Positions 46,370-59,071 of a stretch of DNA of 64,000 nucleotides are shown in pieces. Below the pieces are notes generated by a model, which did no database searches, was not told the DNA's origin, and saw only the letters and a list, made by a program, of their open reading frames with translations. The position numbers and the translations under genes were made by a program. Positions within the stretch are counted from its first letter, which is position 1; each line of letters opens with the position of its first letter. The stretch is taken from assembly GCA_004352715.1 (NCBI GenBank), contig SCFE01000051.1, forward strand, positions 2,069,208 to 2,133,207, given 5' to 3'. This stretch comes from Hofstenia miamia. Its lineage: Eukaryota; Xenacoelomorpha; Acoela.

Positions 46370-49320
46370 AGAATTAGTAAATACCAATTTCCAGAGTATT
46401 ATGAATAAAGTTGATAAATTTTACGATCTAATTCACAATTTTGATGACAGTACAATCATTGGCGTGACGGAAACTTGGTGAAAATCCAATGACTACTTAA
46501 AAAGTTTAAATGACAAATTTTTGATCTTTCGGATGGATAGAAGACAAGCTTTAACACATAAAACTAGAGGTGGTGGTGTTTTGCTAAATATACCATGCAA
46601 ATTCAAACCAATAATCAGACATGATATTTCTGAAAATGATTCTGAATTTAATAGCTTATGGGTTCAATTTGATATATGGGGAGTTTTTATTTGATCAATT
46701 TAAGTTATTGTAGTAAGAAAGAATCATTTCAAGCTTTTGAAGAAAACTTATACAAAGAAATTTGCATTGTAAATCAAACAAAATTATTTATGTGAAATTG
46801 AAAAAAGGAAAATTAACGATTTAATTGATGTCTTTAATATGGAAGTTCTGAATAAAAATATACCAATGCATATCAACTTTGTTAAGTCTTCTTGATTGAT
46901 TATATCATTACTGACATCTCAAGAATTAAGACATATGAAGTTTTTGTTACAGATTTTTTCGTATCAAACCATTTACTGACATTTGCAATATTGGATGATA
47001 TAAAAACTCAAACAGATTCCTAGATATATTGCACTAAAAGATTTTATTTAAAAAAATACTTTAACAACAAAAGTTTTTTGAAGGAATTAATCAAGTTAAA
47101 TTGGAATGATTACTACTTTAGTACAACAGCGGATCAAAAAAGGATGTTTATAATTGATAATTTAACAAATATTTATCATAAGCTTTGTTCTATTATAAAG
47201 ATTCAAAAACACAACATAAAGAATAGTAACAAAACGTAGAAGATATGGATGTCTAAAGAAACAAAATAATACATTAGAAAAAAACATAAGGCATATGCAA
47301 TTTTTTGTCACAACATAATGAAAGCCAACCATGATCATTATAAAACATTAAGAAATAAGGTTAATACTTTTTTTCATTCTTAAAAATCTCAAATTTTTCA
47401 AATTTATCTCAAATCCTTCCAAGATTTTTATTTAATGGACACATTTCTCTGATAAAAATTACTACAAATGTCCATTCTGAGAGAAATTTGGAAGATATGA
47501 GACATTCCAGAATGAAAAAAAGTACCAACCAAGAAATAAAGCCTCAACAAAATGTAATTTTGATCTACAAGCTTTTTAACAAAAATCTTTTAATGAAAAA
47601 AATCTGTTAAACAAAAGTGGTCATTCATTTCAAATTTTTTAAATTTTAAAAAAGAAAATGAAATTCCTTATATAGTAAATGATAATGGTGAATGTATTAC
47701 AAATGACAAAAAAATTAGTAATATTTTAAATGAAAGATTTGTGAAACTAGGAATGAATGACAACCTAAATACAAAGTTTAAACATTTCTATCATAAGCAT
47801 CACGATATTAGAAAACATGATGATCCAAATAAACCAAGATTTATTACATTAGTTGAATTTTACAAAGAACTAAAGGAAATTATTTGGAACAAAGCAAAAG
47901 GTCATTGTGAATTTCTTCCTTCATTGTTGAAAGGTACCTTAGGTAATTTATTGAGACCTTTGTGTGACTTATTAATCAATGCTTGGCAGAACTAACTTAC
48001 CCTGACTATTAAAATTGCTAAAGTTACAGCAATACATAAGGAAGAAAAAATCTTGCAGAAAATTAGCGACCAATTTCAGTATTAACAGAAATTTATAAAG
48101 TTTTGAAAAATTATTATTCACCTAAATTAACCTATATGTGGAACAAAATGAATCAATATCAAAACATCAGTTTGGATTTCAAAAAGATACCTCTACAAAT
48201 GATGCCTTACTTTATGCTGTTGAAGACTGGAGATCAAAATGAGATATGAATGAAAAAAAATATATATAGCATCATTAGATATTTCAAAGGCATTTAATTC
48301 AATAAACCATTCTATTTTATTGGAAAAGTTAAAGCAGATTTATAATTTTAGTGATTCATTAATAGAATTATTAAATAGTTATTTAATTAATAGATATCAG
48401 TATGTGAAACTCAAAGAAGAAATGTCAAATTCATTAGAAATATACCATGGAGTACCACAAGGATCAGTACTGGGTCCATTACTATTTAAGTTATATGTAA
48501 ATGTCATGGATCAGCACATTAATAGTAATCATGTACAATTTGCAGATGATACTCTCATTTATTGTAATGATATTTTAAATGCACAAGAAAATGTCGAAAA
48601 GTTGCCATTATTCTTTAATAGTAATTTGTTAAAACTAAATATTGAAAAACTGTATTTATGGTAATTAAGAATAAAAGAAATGAATCAACATTAGAAAGTA
48701 TTAAGATATGTAACAACATCATTCAGGAATCACCAATAATGAAATATTTGGGAGTAGTAATTGATAATAAATTGAATTTTGAAGACGAGGCAAACAACAT
48801 CATAAAGATCAATTCAAAAAATTGGAAAGTTTATACCAATAAAATGGACGGTAATATTCTTTCAATCACTTGTTCTATCCCATTTATTGTACTCATTTTA
48901 TTAATGAACTTAAATAAAAAAGCAAAATCAAAATTAGAGCAAATATTTAATTTGTGAATAAACATAATTAGCAACAAAAATAAAAAAGAAATAATGTGTA
49001 AATATCATCTAAATTCATTAGAAGCTCTTCAAAATATTAAATGTTTATTGATATTTTGGAAAAGAAAATTGAACATTTCTAATCATTTAAATCAAAGAAC
49101 AATTACATTTGGTAAAACTAAGTATAATTGAAAAGTAATGAAGAATGCATTCCTAAATTATTCAATATTGCTTTGGAACAAATTGGATTACAACACAAGA
49201 AGTGAAAAAAAATCCTACAGTATTTAAGCAGAAGTTGAAAAACATTATTACACAACAAAATATCAATTATCTGACTAATTATTGAATGAGATGTGCAACT
49301 CAAGAACAATAGGTAACAAA
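46370..49320 (+). pseudogene. Non-LTR retrotransposon (LINE), decayed ORF2
   Basis: Order and motifs are those of an APE-type LINE. Near 46390-46480 the endonuclease start reads NFQSIMNK, IIGVTETW and then a stop where the family continues; RGGGVLLNI follows near 46565. Reverse transcriptase pieces begin near 48068 (RPISVLTEIYKVLEK region), then HQFGFQKDTSTNDALL (48165-48210) and SLDISKAFNSINHSILLEKL (48270-48330). The frame 48320-48664 has GVPQGSVLGPLLF and the catalytic FADDT; 48658-48957 has KYLGVVIDNKLNF. The fingers-palm spacing suggests a CR1/Jockey-like clade. Stops and frameshifts throughout mean it cannot be active. It lies inside the TA-flanked element at 45390-49770. No poly-A tail or target duplication was identified. 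Confidence 0.85.
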
Positions 49321-49772
49321 TATTTATTTAGCTATATGTAATTTATAAACATAACCAAGAAACAAACATTTACTGTCATAACTAAGCTCATATGAAGAAA
49401 GTTGCATCATTTATGTTTTTAATAAGTTTGTAAACTTAATACATGTATATGTACATGAGAACTTAAATATATGTTGTTAAAAGTTATTGAATGTATCCAA
49501 TAATAATTTATCCAAAGAATAAGTGTACCTACTCTAAAAAGATAAGAGTATACACAATGATGAAAATATGGCTTTCTTTGTTCATAACTGAAATTGATAT
49601 GTACAGACCTCAGCAAATGCTACAAGATCAAACTTCAACATTGTGATAATTCTGATATAATTAAAAATTCAAATTATGTAAGAAAATTGAGAATATATTT
49701 ATTAAATATCAAAGTATGTGCCAATAAAACATTTTCTAATTGTGGCATTCAATGTTACCCCAGTTTATGGTA

Positions 49773-50991
49773 TATGCTCAAATGTATCATACATTCTGAA
49801 GCCTCATTGAAAAACACAGCACTTAAGAGTCACCAGAAACTTCCATTGAAGAAAAAGAGTTAATTATAATTATTGTATGGTGGTGATCAACTAATGCTAC
49901 CAGCTTCAGCAAGGGAAACTGCACTAGTTGTCCTAGTAGACAAATAACCCCTTTAGTCCTTCTAAGTCTTAAATAGTCTAGAGGCTACCACTTTCCCAAT
50001 TGTAAATAGGTGCCAGTTAAGTTGTTATATAACACCTATAAGTTCTTAGGTGAAAATCCAGGCTGTTTATTATCAACAAATTTTGTGCTTGGTAATATAA
50101 ATAATACTCTTATTTAAATAGGGCTAAGTTGATTAAAAACCCCTCACTAGTATCCATTCTTTTCCAAGATACGTTCTTTGGGTTGTTGTGATATTGCATC
50201 ACAAATAGTTAGCCATTTAGAGTAGGAACAGACATAAGGAAATAATAGATCTCATTTCCAAGAGACTACTTAGCCCTAAAAACAAGCATTTTTCACAATT
50301 TCCAATAGTTCAATTAAAAACTTTTAAACAGTTATAACTTAAAACTGTGCAAAGATTTCTGACTTTAGGCATGGCGCACCTGAACGGCACATAATACAAT
50401 GTATTTGTGGAGGAAAGCTTTCCTCCAATATTTAAACTTAAAGTAAACCAATGGCATGGCTCACACTAATTACTTATTCAAAACAATATTTGCAAGCGCA
50501 ATTACATAACAAAATTGAAGTAAACACAAAAAATCTACAAGGGAAAACATACCGTGTGGACACAACCAATTTAATAATGACTTTGTAAATAAAGACAACT
50601 TCATAAGGGGCTTTATACTCTCCCATGTGCTCAAATGGAATTTTTTTTTCCTTACATATAACATATAACCCAGAAGGAAAGCTACAGAATCTTTTCGAGC
50701 ATCCACACCCACTTTTGAGACTTTTCATGATTCTTGATTTTCTTACATGAGAGCAACATGATAAAGCCGTTATGGCGATTATTAAAAGTAAATCTTGCTA
50801 TTAAGAAACACTGCAAATACATTTTACAATTTGTCAATCTGAATGTATATTTTTATATTTAGATGTATATGTATATGTTTGTTAATCATTTCTAAAATTT
50901 GTTATATTTCGAATTACAATTTCGATAAAAATAAAAATCAAATCATTGTTTCGTAGCACAAGATAATTTTATAAATAATAGGATTGCAACA
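49773..50991. other. Region downstream of the SETD3-like gene
   Basis: No supported gene. A minus-strand frame at 50474-50728 (GCGCSKRFCSFPSG) has some non-random look but no recognised domain or splice sites. AATAGGGCTAAG near 50118 and CTTAGCCCTA near 50269 could be ends of a small repeat. Confidence 0.4.
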
Positions 50992-53900
50992 TTAGGAAGA
51001 GTGGTCTATATTTGAAAGATATGGTAAGGATGTTAAGGATTGAGTATCTTCCAAAGTTTCTCTATACTGAATGCAAGCATTGCGTAGCACTTCCAAAGAT
51101 TCTTGTTCATGGATTATTAACTTATAAATGTGAGATTCTTTGAGTTCTTCATTAACCTAAAATAACTAACTGAATAAAAATTAAAGAATGGAAAGCCAAT
51201 TAAGTAATGTGAATGTAACTCAGTTAATATTAAAGAAAAAATTAGACACATTTTTCAAACCAATGACGCACCAAAATTTTGGGTTATATTATAAATAAGG
51301 CAAAGAAATTTTGACGTATTAAAGCTGCGTTTGCATTATCTGGCTGCAGCCAACATTTTTAAAGGAATGGGCAAAGTGTATGCATCATCAAAATACAGAA
51401 TTGGCCGAAGTTAAGTTGTTAGTAAGACCATCTGCGACTAATCAAATAACAAATGAGCAATGATGAGCTAATAGCCCGTATATTGCTTAGCCTATAGTTA
51501 TATATCCGCATGGACAATGTCTGCACTATCCGTATTAAGTGTTGTGCGCCAATGTAAAACAGATTGATCTGTACGGATCATACGTCCAAACGTGTGAATT
51601 GATTGCATGTAGCGAGCTGTTGTAAGCAGGGGCTACATATGCATATGTTTTTAGTACTAATAAGATGACTTGAAAAATAAAAATTGACCAATACTAATGT
51701 TTACTTCTAGGTATTGACATAACATTAATAAATGCTATGTAAAGATAAATAAAATTGATTGTTTCCTTTAATCCCAAGTTTTGCCCTAATCTCAAAATAA
51801 AATCAAAATTTAACAATCATTAGATCAAAAAATCGTAATTTTTGGGTCAAAATTGGTTCGTTCTACTGATAATAACATATAAGTGGCAAAATATTTGCGG
51901 CAATGCATAGATGATATCCTATCATCTTTTCCAGACATTGATTTGCTACTTGGCGGTCGCCTTAATGATCTCAAAACAGGTTTCTTTGGTCGTCAATTCC
52001 AGCTAAAACAACATGTCAATTTCTATAAGTTACTTCCTGTTGCTCAAACGCAACCTAATTAACATTTAATTTGCAGAAATTAATCAAAATTTCTCTCCAT
52101 TAAACACTATTGCAGAAGTTCAATCATTTTCTAATTCGTCTACTTTGAACATTTCGATAATCGAGTTATATTTCCAGAGGAGCAGTTGATGCCACAACCC
52201 GGCTTCTCAATTGGTATCCAACACTAGATAACCCTTTAACTTTTCTTAAAATATGCTTATTGGATTACCAAAATATATAGTCTGTAAGAAATTAGTGTAA
52301 GTGACTTTACATACAATTCCTTCCATTCATTTCTGTGAGGTTGTAGTCAGCATGTTAAGTCCTGTTTTTTTGATTAGAGGACGATTATGACTTGAGTTCC
52401 ACAAGGCAACTGTGCCAATGATACTACTTTGACAACCAGTTACTAACTTTAACAATAACAATTTATAAATTGTGAAGGATGCGTCTAATTGGGGCAATGT
52501 TAATAAGAAGGTCATTCATTCAAGAAAAGCAAAGAATTGTATCATTTTTGACATATTGGCAAACTCCCTCTGAAATAACAGTAGAAGTTAGCTTTTAGAG
52601 GAAATCACAAATGTACTTACTGCGAGTAATTATTCAAGAAAAATTGGAATGGAATACCACGCATATGCAATTTTTAATATTATTTCTATATCCACATTCT
52701 ACGTGGAATGAATACGATATTAAAGAGTGCATAAAAGCAGAACGAGAGAAACTTTTGTTAACAACATTCCAACGAAGACTGTATATCAACTATGCAGTGA
52801 TTATTGATGAAGCCATAATGGAAAATTATCCCAACAATTGAACATAAATTTGCTTAAAGTATTAGAAATTGTATCTATAGTAATTTTGGTTCCGATAAAT
52901 AAAGCCTATCCAATTCAAGTTCACTGATGCAAAGTGTAGCAGCATTCGCAACTAAGTTCATAAAATAGAAAGGATATTGAAAATTTCAATTATGAAGAAG
53001 CTCTAAAACCAAGATAATGTGAAACCAATTTGAGAAATGTCAAAATGTGGCAACAAATGAAAAATCTTACCCATCGCCTCAATTTTCTACTCCCGAAACA
53101 TCGTGATTAAAAAAATTAGGAATAACAAAGCATCGGCGCGCCCAGTCACGATTCTGTTATTATAATTATTCAATTTGTTCTAGTTTTATATCTACATGTA
53201 TAAATGTACGTACGTAAAATGAAAAGACAAAACAACTTACGTTGTTCAAACGTTGAGTATATTGTCTGGAAAGAAGGAATACCCGCATCTCCAAATACTT
53301 CCAAACACGAACTTCATGTTCAATGCTGATACACTGATCGAATTCACTCAAACGTTTCAACTCATTGCGGTTGTTTTTTACACTATTCAGCAAATCCCCC
53401 GTTTCATCTAAACTTCAAAATAAAACATTAGGATACTCAACAAATTAAAGAACACACTTTACACAAAAATCCACGGGTAGACTTAGAACAATTTTTTCAA
53501 GAAAATCCTTTTATAAGAATCCATTGATTCAAATTTTGTACATTAATGAATTTCTTATAAATGATTGTACCCGTTTGTTTGATATCAAATATTCCATTAA
53601 TTCTCTGCTGTGCTGATCAAACCTTTTAAGGAATATATTATTGAGATTCTCTATAATTAATTCTCAGAAGGTTAGATCAGGCCATTAAATTAGCTCAGTC
53701 CAGCCCACTTTTAATGTCTCGATATAACTGACTTAAGGAAGAAAACCACTTTATTTTCAAAAGTTTTAAGTTTTTTATTCAATTTCTTTATCATCTAAAG
53801 GCGAAAGAAAAAACTACTACAAACCTCGCTTTAAAACAAAGATTCGTACAAATGTTAATAGATCTGGAGAAATCATTGGAACACAATTGGGGTAAAAGTG

Positions 53901-56900
53901 AAAGCGACCAGCTCTAAAACAGATGTGTAATAACAAATGATAATTGACAAATTCTACATTAGATTTTAACAAAAATTCTGTTCTTTTTAAAATGGAAAGA
54001 TTGTAACGTTGAAAATTTGCACTAAATTTTAGGGTGTTTTCATTGAAATTTCCCATTTCGTAAAAAAGGTTATATATTTTCAGGATTCCTAATGGTCAGG
54101 TTGAAAATTTATGGCAACAACTAACTTTAATAGTTTCATTTAAAGTATAAAATCGATCATATCCATTGAGACGTGTCATGTACAAAATCAGAGACCAAGG
54201 CACCTCAATAGACTGGGGACCAGTCGCGACGTTAAAATTAAAGAGGAAGCATTCCTCTAGTCTATAACACTATCATATCTCGGATATATTTATTCGTTCA
54301 TGAGTTACAAGCGTAAATTCTGGTAGGTAACCATAAACATTTTTTAAGCAGTTTAAAGCAAATTTATCACACTCATAATGAAATTCTTAAATAAACAAGT
54401 ACACAACTTTTGTTACTATCTGCTAATATATTATTTGCAGTTGTTTTTATCGATTACAACAAATAAGCAAAATCATACAGAGGTGTACCAGTCAAATGTA
54501 AAAGAGGTTTTTTCAATGCAGCTAGTTCGTCTTTTTCTGACATGCCTAAAATTCATGGGTAAGGGTTTATATATGAAATCAGCATGTACACGTTAATGTC
54601 AACCGGTAATAACTCATTTATACAATCTTCTTAAGCTTTTTTTCTTTGTGCAATAAAGCAAAGCTTTGTTGTGCAGTAAACCGAACATTGTTGTTAGTAC
54701 ATTAAAAACATTTTCACATTACAACATTGCCAATCACATCACATTACTCATTTTTAAGGCAAAGAACTTTTTTATAGCAACGTATTTCTTCACTTAACAA
54801 TGTTTAGCTACAAGGCTTCAATTTTCGAAACTTTTATATAACCACATTATTGAAATTTACCTAGTTTTATAGTGATTTTGCTCGAAATATTTTCCTGAGG
54901 AGTAAAACCTTGAAACATTAAGAACTCAGCAGAAGACTTGCGCCCATAGTATATGTGCACTTCCTCTCCTGGATTATAGTTTTTCATTGCTGTGCATTTT
55001 ATTTGCAAAGAATCTGCATGGAAAAAAGTAGTAACCTAAAAATAAGAGAAAGATTTGGAGTATATTTAATAAACAAATTCTTACTTCTCCTTCGGTATGA
55101 TTTAGCAAATCCCAGTATGGAATAAGAACTACTTGTTTAGATGAACCTTGTTTATTTGGAACGACATTTTGGCGAGACATTAATGAAGCAACCGACCATC
55201 TAAAGTATAAGATACATACATCTGGATTAATCTCATCTTCCTACTGTAAAACATAATTGGCAAAGAAAAGCTTGATTTTTCAAGAATTTTCAAATACATT
55301 AACTAAAAAATAATTGTTTATAATTGGATAAAACTTAGAATTACCTAAACTAAAGTGGGAAACTTTTCAATGCTACATATTTGCTTTCAGTTAACAATGA
55401 AATGATAAGACTTATAATAAACAAAACTTTTTGAATAAATAAATCTGACTGGAAATGAAAAGTGAAGCACATTAATGAGAAGAATCTATTCAGAAAAATG
55501 GCCATATTAGTTAATGGGAAAGTTTACAACCAAAACTCCAAAATATAGATGAGATTGCTCGCAGCATCTAAAACCATATTAGCATTTCCAATTTCTGTTT
55601 TGGCTTAGAAACACAACATCAGCTAAGATTACTAAGGCCGGTCAAATGATGCCAAAATATTGGTGTTTAGACTGATAATTGATATTGTGTCTAAAAAATG
55701 TAATATTCTGATAGAAAAGGCATAGATTTGTTAAAATGCTAGAAACTTGTGCTGCAAAGGCCGGTGAATAGTAAACTTGAGTGTTATGCACATGACATAT
55801 CTTAGCAAAAGCACATGCTTCTCAATGACGTGACGGGTTTGAAACAAGTAGACAGTTAAAACCAACGATACAGATTTCCAAAAGTGAGTTAATGTTATCA
55901 AAATCATGCTCCATTATAATAACTTTACGTACTTACTTAGAATCAAGTTATTTTTCTAAAAACATAAGTATGCAATAAAATAACGAGAACGGAGAGTTGA
56001 ACTTTAGATTTACACTACCATGGTAAAATTTCCAACATTTGCTGTTCAAGTAAACCAACTGGCAACGACGATTTCTAGATTGGTTACAAAGCCCCATTCA
56101 GATTTGGATTTATATATAGAAAGTAAAATGAGATTAAAAAAACCTAATAAATATGTAAATATAAGTTCTCTAATGAAAAATTTATAAATTAAGATTATCA
56201 CTAGGGTGACAATGATCCCATTACATTCATTCGCATAGTTCAACAACTTTGTTCATAGTTTGATAGGATAGGGTTAGGGTTTATTAGGTTTTATTTGCGG
56301 ATTTAAATGAAATCTGCTACAGGTGATTTCTTTACATCATTCAAGGTTAAAAAAGGTTGAATATATTACAACGCTCAAATCTTTAAATTTGCAACACTGG
56401 ACAAAAGACAGTATGTACAACTATCGAATTATTCTCAAGAAGATAATTTACAAGAACAAGCGCTATTTCAGAATGTATAAGTTGTATATCTACATCGTTA
56501 AAGAGTTTTCTCAAATGTGACAATTATTCTTGGTAAAATACTAAATCTTCCTCCACACTGAACATCAATCTTTTTGCGTCGAAAATAAATGTAAAATATA
56601 GGCTACACCTATAAACTTACTTATAAAAATAAGTTAAAACTTAAATCACATCACTCAGTTTTTTACAAAATGAGCAACATCAATTTTGGTTTTTAACCCT
56701 ATCTCGGCCCTTGAGAAATAATGTATATTTCTAATTTGAAAAAAGCATTGGCCCTCATTTTTTACTTTTCCTAAAACTACATTAGGAAAATGAATCATTA
56801 AAAGTTGTCTTCATTTTATGATTAGATTTTAGATGCATTCGTTTCATTCCATAAAACCAATAATTTATAAAATTCATCTTGTGATGTTTGTTTAAATATC

Positions 56901-57916
56901 ATATATTAATTGGGTATATAATGGATATTTTTGTACAAAGCTATATGCTAGCTGCGACTCTGCAAAATTTTGACACCATTCTGCTATGAGGTCATAAATT
57001 TTCAATTTTTTGGTACAGGGGTAAATTTCCTGGGGTCAGCACTCCCCATGACGTCAGACCACTAAAATATCGAATTCTTTATTCTCTTATTATTGAAACA
57101 GATGTAAGCTATGGTCCTGCAAAGTTTCACTGCTTGGTGATCAATAGTTTTGATTTTATTAGCGGGTTGCTGTTGGAGTTTTCCCCTCCCTCCGGTTATA
57201 AAAGTTAAAAAACCCTGCTGAGATAGGATTAAATAAAAACGTCAGTCGCATTCACTAAAACTTCGGCCTTCTGATATCAAGGCGATACTTTGAGAATGGA
57301 CCTTTACATGTATAAACTCCTATGTTTTTAACAATAACATTTAGAACTTCTAACAGTGGGCACATCTCACATTCAATAATTTTGCGTTCCGGTAGAGGAG
57401 TTAAACGGAAATTAGAGTGTCAAGCACTACTTCTATTTAAAATTTCTGACTCAAGTAACGCAGGTGTTAATTTAGTAGATCCCTCTCAACAAATAATAGA
57501 AAAACTTAAGGATTTTAGCAGCTTAAAGTGTACTAAACAAAATAAAAAAATGAAAGAAGTCAAACCTGAACTCTTCCCATGTGAAGTATTGTGTGAAATA
57601 GTAACTTTCTTGTGATCGTAATTTCTAAACGGAAACAAGTTATAAGTGATAACTGTCAAATATCTAAAATTAAAGTCATTCCACTTTAACCCTTAATAAA
57701 ACAATACCTCAAGAGTTAAAAACAGAATGCAGTATTGACGCGCCAAATTTCGAACCAATCGGTAGAACAGTTCTAAAATGATAACTCGAATATTGTATTA
57801 AGCAAAAAACACTCATATTGTGAACATCGTTATACCTGATTCCGCACTGATAGCAGCCAGTTCAAACTCTTCACAAGACCAAAAGATGGGATTCGAATAA
57901 GTACGGGGAAGAAAAT
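50992..57916 (-). CDS. SETD3-like: SETD3-like protein-histidine methyltransferase, six exons (partial)
   Basis: Exons (minus): 57916-57836, 55199-55085, 55035-54861, 54088-53825, 53407-53241, 51156-50992, with GT/AG borders. Splice phases agree across the last four introns. Exon 1 gives FLPRTYSNPIFWSCEEFELA, matching the SETD3 segment before the SET core. Exon 2 gives WSVASLMSRQN and LIPYWDLLNHTEG, the SET-core asparagine, tryptophan and NH motif. Exon 3 has GEEVHIYYGRKSSAEF with the catalytic-region tyrosine. Exon 4 ends ISPDLLTFVRIF, exon 5 has EVRVWKYLEMR, and exon 6 ends LPYLSNIDHSS and stop, all as in the Rubisco-LSMT-type substrate-binding domain. SETD3 methylates actin histidine 73 in the cytoplasm. 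The phase change between exons 1 and 2 demands one more exon (about 40 residues), not found in 55200-57835. The SET N-terminal part is also missing upstream. Exon 4 is longer than the family needs and could contain a 57-bp intron. Confidence 0.8.
56697..57228. mobile_element. 532-bp piggyBac-like MITE in a SETD3-like intron
   Basis: TTAA (56693-56696) then CCCTATCTCGGC at the left; GCTGAGATAGGA then TTAA (57229-57232) at the right. The imperfect 12-bp inverted repeats and exact TTAA duplication fit a piggyBac-type miniature element, related to the one at 30594. It lies between exons at 55199 and 57836 of the methyltransferase gene. Confidence 0.7.
57322..57615 (+). CDS. Unrecognised ORF on the opposite strand of an intron
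   Basis: The frame is open for 97 codons with mixed composition: RSGRGVKRKLECQALLL, KISDSSNAGVNLVDPSQQ, then FSSLKCTKQNKKMKEVK and a tail, ELFPCEVLCEIVTFL. Just inside, ATAACATTTAG (about 57337-57347) could be a splice acceptor, so this may be a terminal exon rather than a complete gene. It lies antisense within the SETD3-like intron, right after the piggyBac-like MITE. No family recognised; it could be a transposon fragment. Confidence 0.3.
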   Translation: MFLTITFRTSNSGHISHSIILRSGRGVKRKLECQALLLFKISDSSNAGVNLVDPSQQIIEKLKDFSSLKCTKQNKKMKEVKPELFPCEVLCEIVTFL

Positions 57917-58492
57917 CTAAACAAAAAATAATTACAAAACGAAAATCAGATACTGAAGTTACAAAATATTAGCTAAAATTGATTTTAGATAACTCAGTTT
58001 CCACAGAATTGTAACTGAAAAACAACTTTTAAAACATTTCCAAAAACATTATCTTTGACATCAAAGCGATACATTGTAAACTGCTTAGTATCTATAAATC
58101 ACAAATGCGTATATAGGAAGAATGTTCTGATCCGCTTCAAAAAGAAACGTCAATAATCTTATAACTTTATATAAATCTTTGACTTCATTATCACTTGTAA
58201 AATATTTACAGCATTCTATCGTTACAGATTAACAAGAAAAAATTTATAATCTTCGACAATTATCAAATTTTCGTTTTTAAGAGAAAATAAAAACTATTAA
58301 TGGAATAACCCCGCTCTTCATCTAGTCCATACACGTAGCCTGGAAAGTGTGTGGTGACATTGAAACACTCCAAACAAGAATTGTAATATTGAAGTTAAAC
58401 TACTATGACCAGTCAATAAATCCAATCATTTGACTAAATAGATCTAAGATTTCATTTTCCACATTCTTTTCAAAAATAATCATGAAAAGTTG

Positions 58493-58615
58493 TCAAAATG
58501 CTAATGAACGGGTGAGCATAACATAATTCAGCTTAGACAATAACTGTTTCTCTGTATGAGTAGCCATTTCAGTAAGAACTACATTGTCAATTGTTATCTT
58601 GTACAAGCAATTGAA
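58493..58615 (-). other. Candidate 5' exon for the SETD3-like gene
   Basis: On the minus strand a strong acceptor (CTCTTACTATCTACAG) opens a 40-codon frame: FNCLYKITIDNVV, then LTEMATHTEKQLLSKLNYVM and LTRSLAF, ending in TGA. Position and order fit the SETD3 region that follows the first SET strands (pattern LxxTxxxA...LAFxLL), and it lies 5' of the exon at 57916 on the same strand. However, no donor was found and the TGA falls where the family continues, so it may be a different gene or a broken copy. The inverted contig repeats it at 61857-61979. Confidence 0.3.
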
Positions 58616-59071
58616 CTGTAGATAGTAAGAGGCTAGCGAATGGACTTCATTGTAGCTACCTTACAGTATAAGTCATCACTAATAAGTTAGGATATTTAGG
58701 ACTTATGACGAAAGGAGGCTGCATTTCACTTCAGTACAGGTGTAGCATTTGCAAATATTACTAAAAAAAATAGTCTGAAATATTTAAAATAAAGGACTAG
58801 ATTTATGCACATGCATTGTGATTTATGAGAGAGGCAGTTAGGTAAGCAGATATACCTACAAAAGCCTAAACTTAAAACCATGGTATAGCCTTCATTTATT
58901 AACTTTAAGACTTTCTGCAATTGAATAGAACCTAGAAATAATAGATGAGTATTTGAATGAAATGGTTGTTGGAAAGAAGCATCTTTAAGTAGCAAAAAAG
59001 GAAGAAAAATGGTTAGGAATCCATACATCACATCTGTCACGAAAAAGAGGTCCTTTTTGTAGAAATAATTT

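Larger units (their letters stand above)
45390..49770. mobile_element. 4.4-kb TA-flanked DNA transposon shell containing a LINE
   Basis: CCGTAAACTGGGGTAACATT followed by GAA at 45390 is inverted at 49748-49770 (complement CCATAAACTGGGGTAACATT then GAA), one mismatch in 23. TA is on both sides (45388-45389 and 49771-49772). TIRs of the GGGGTAACTTTGAAC kind with TA duplications fit the mariner/pogo (IS630-type) group. No transposase is visible; the interior is taken up by a LINE on the plus strand. I infer a non-autonomous element into which a LINE inserted. Confidence 0.65.

Noticed and set aside
50470-50728. Overlapping minus-strand ORFs with Cys-rich start
   Set aside because: No domain, no splice support and downstream of the methyltransferase stop; probably chance.
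52611-52841. 76-codon plus-strand ORF in a SETD3-like intron
   Set aside because: No domain or splice signal; within chance expectation.
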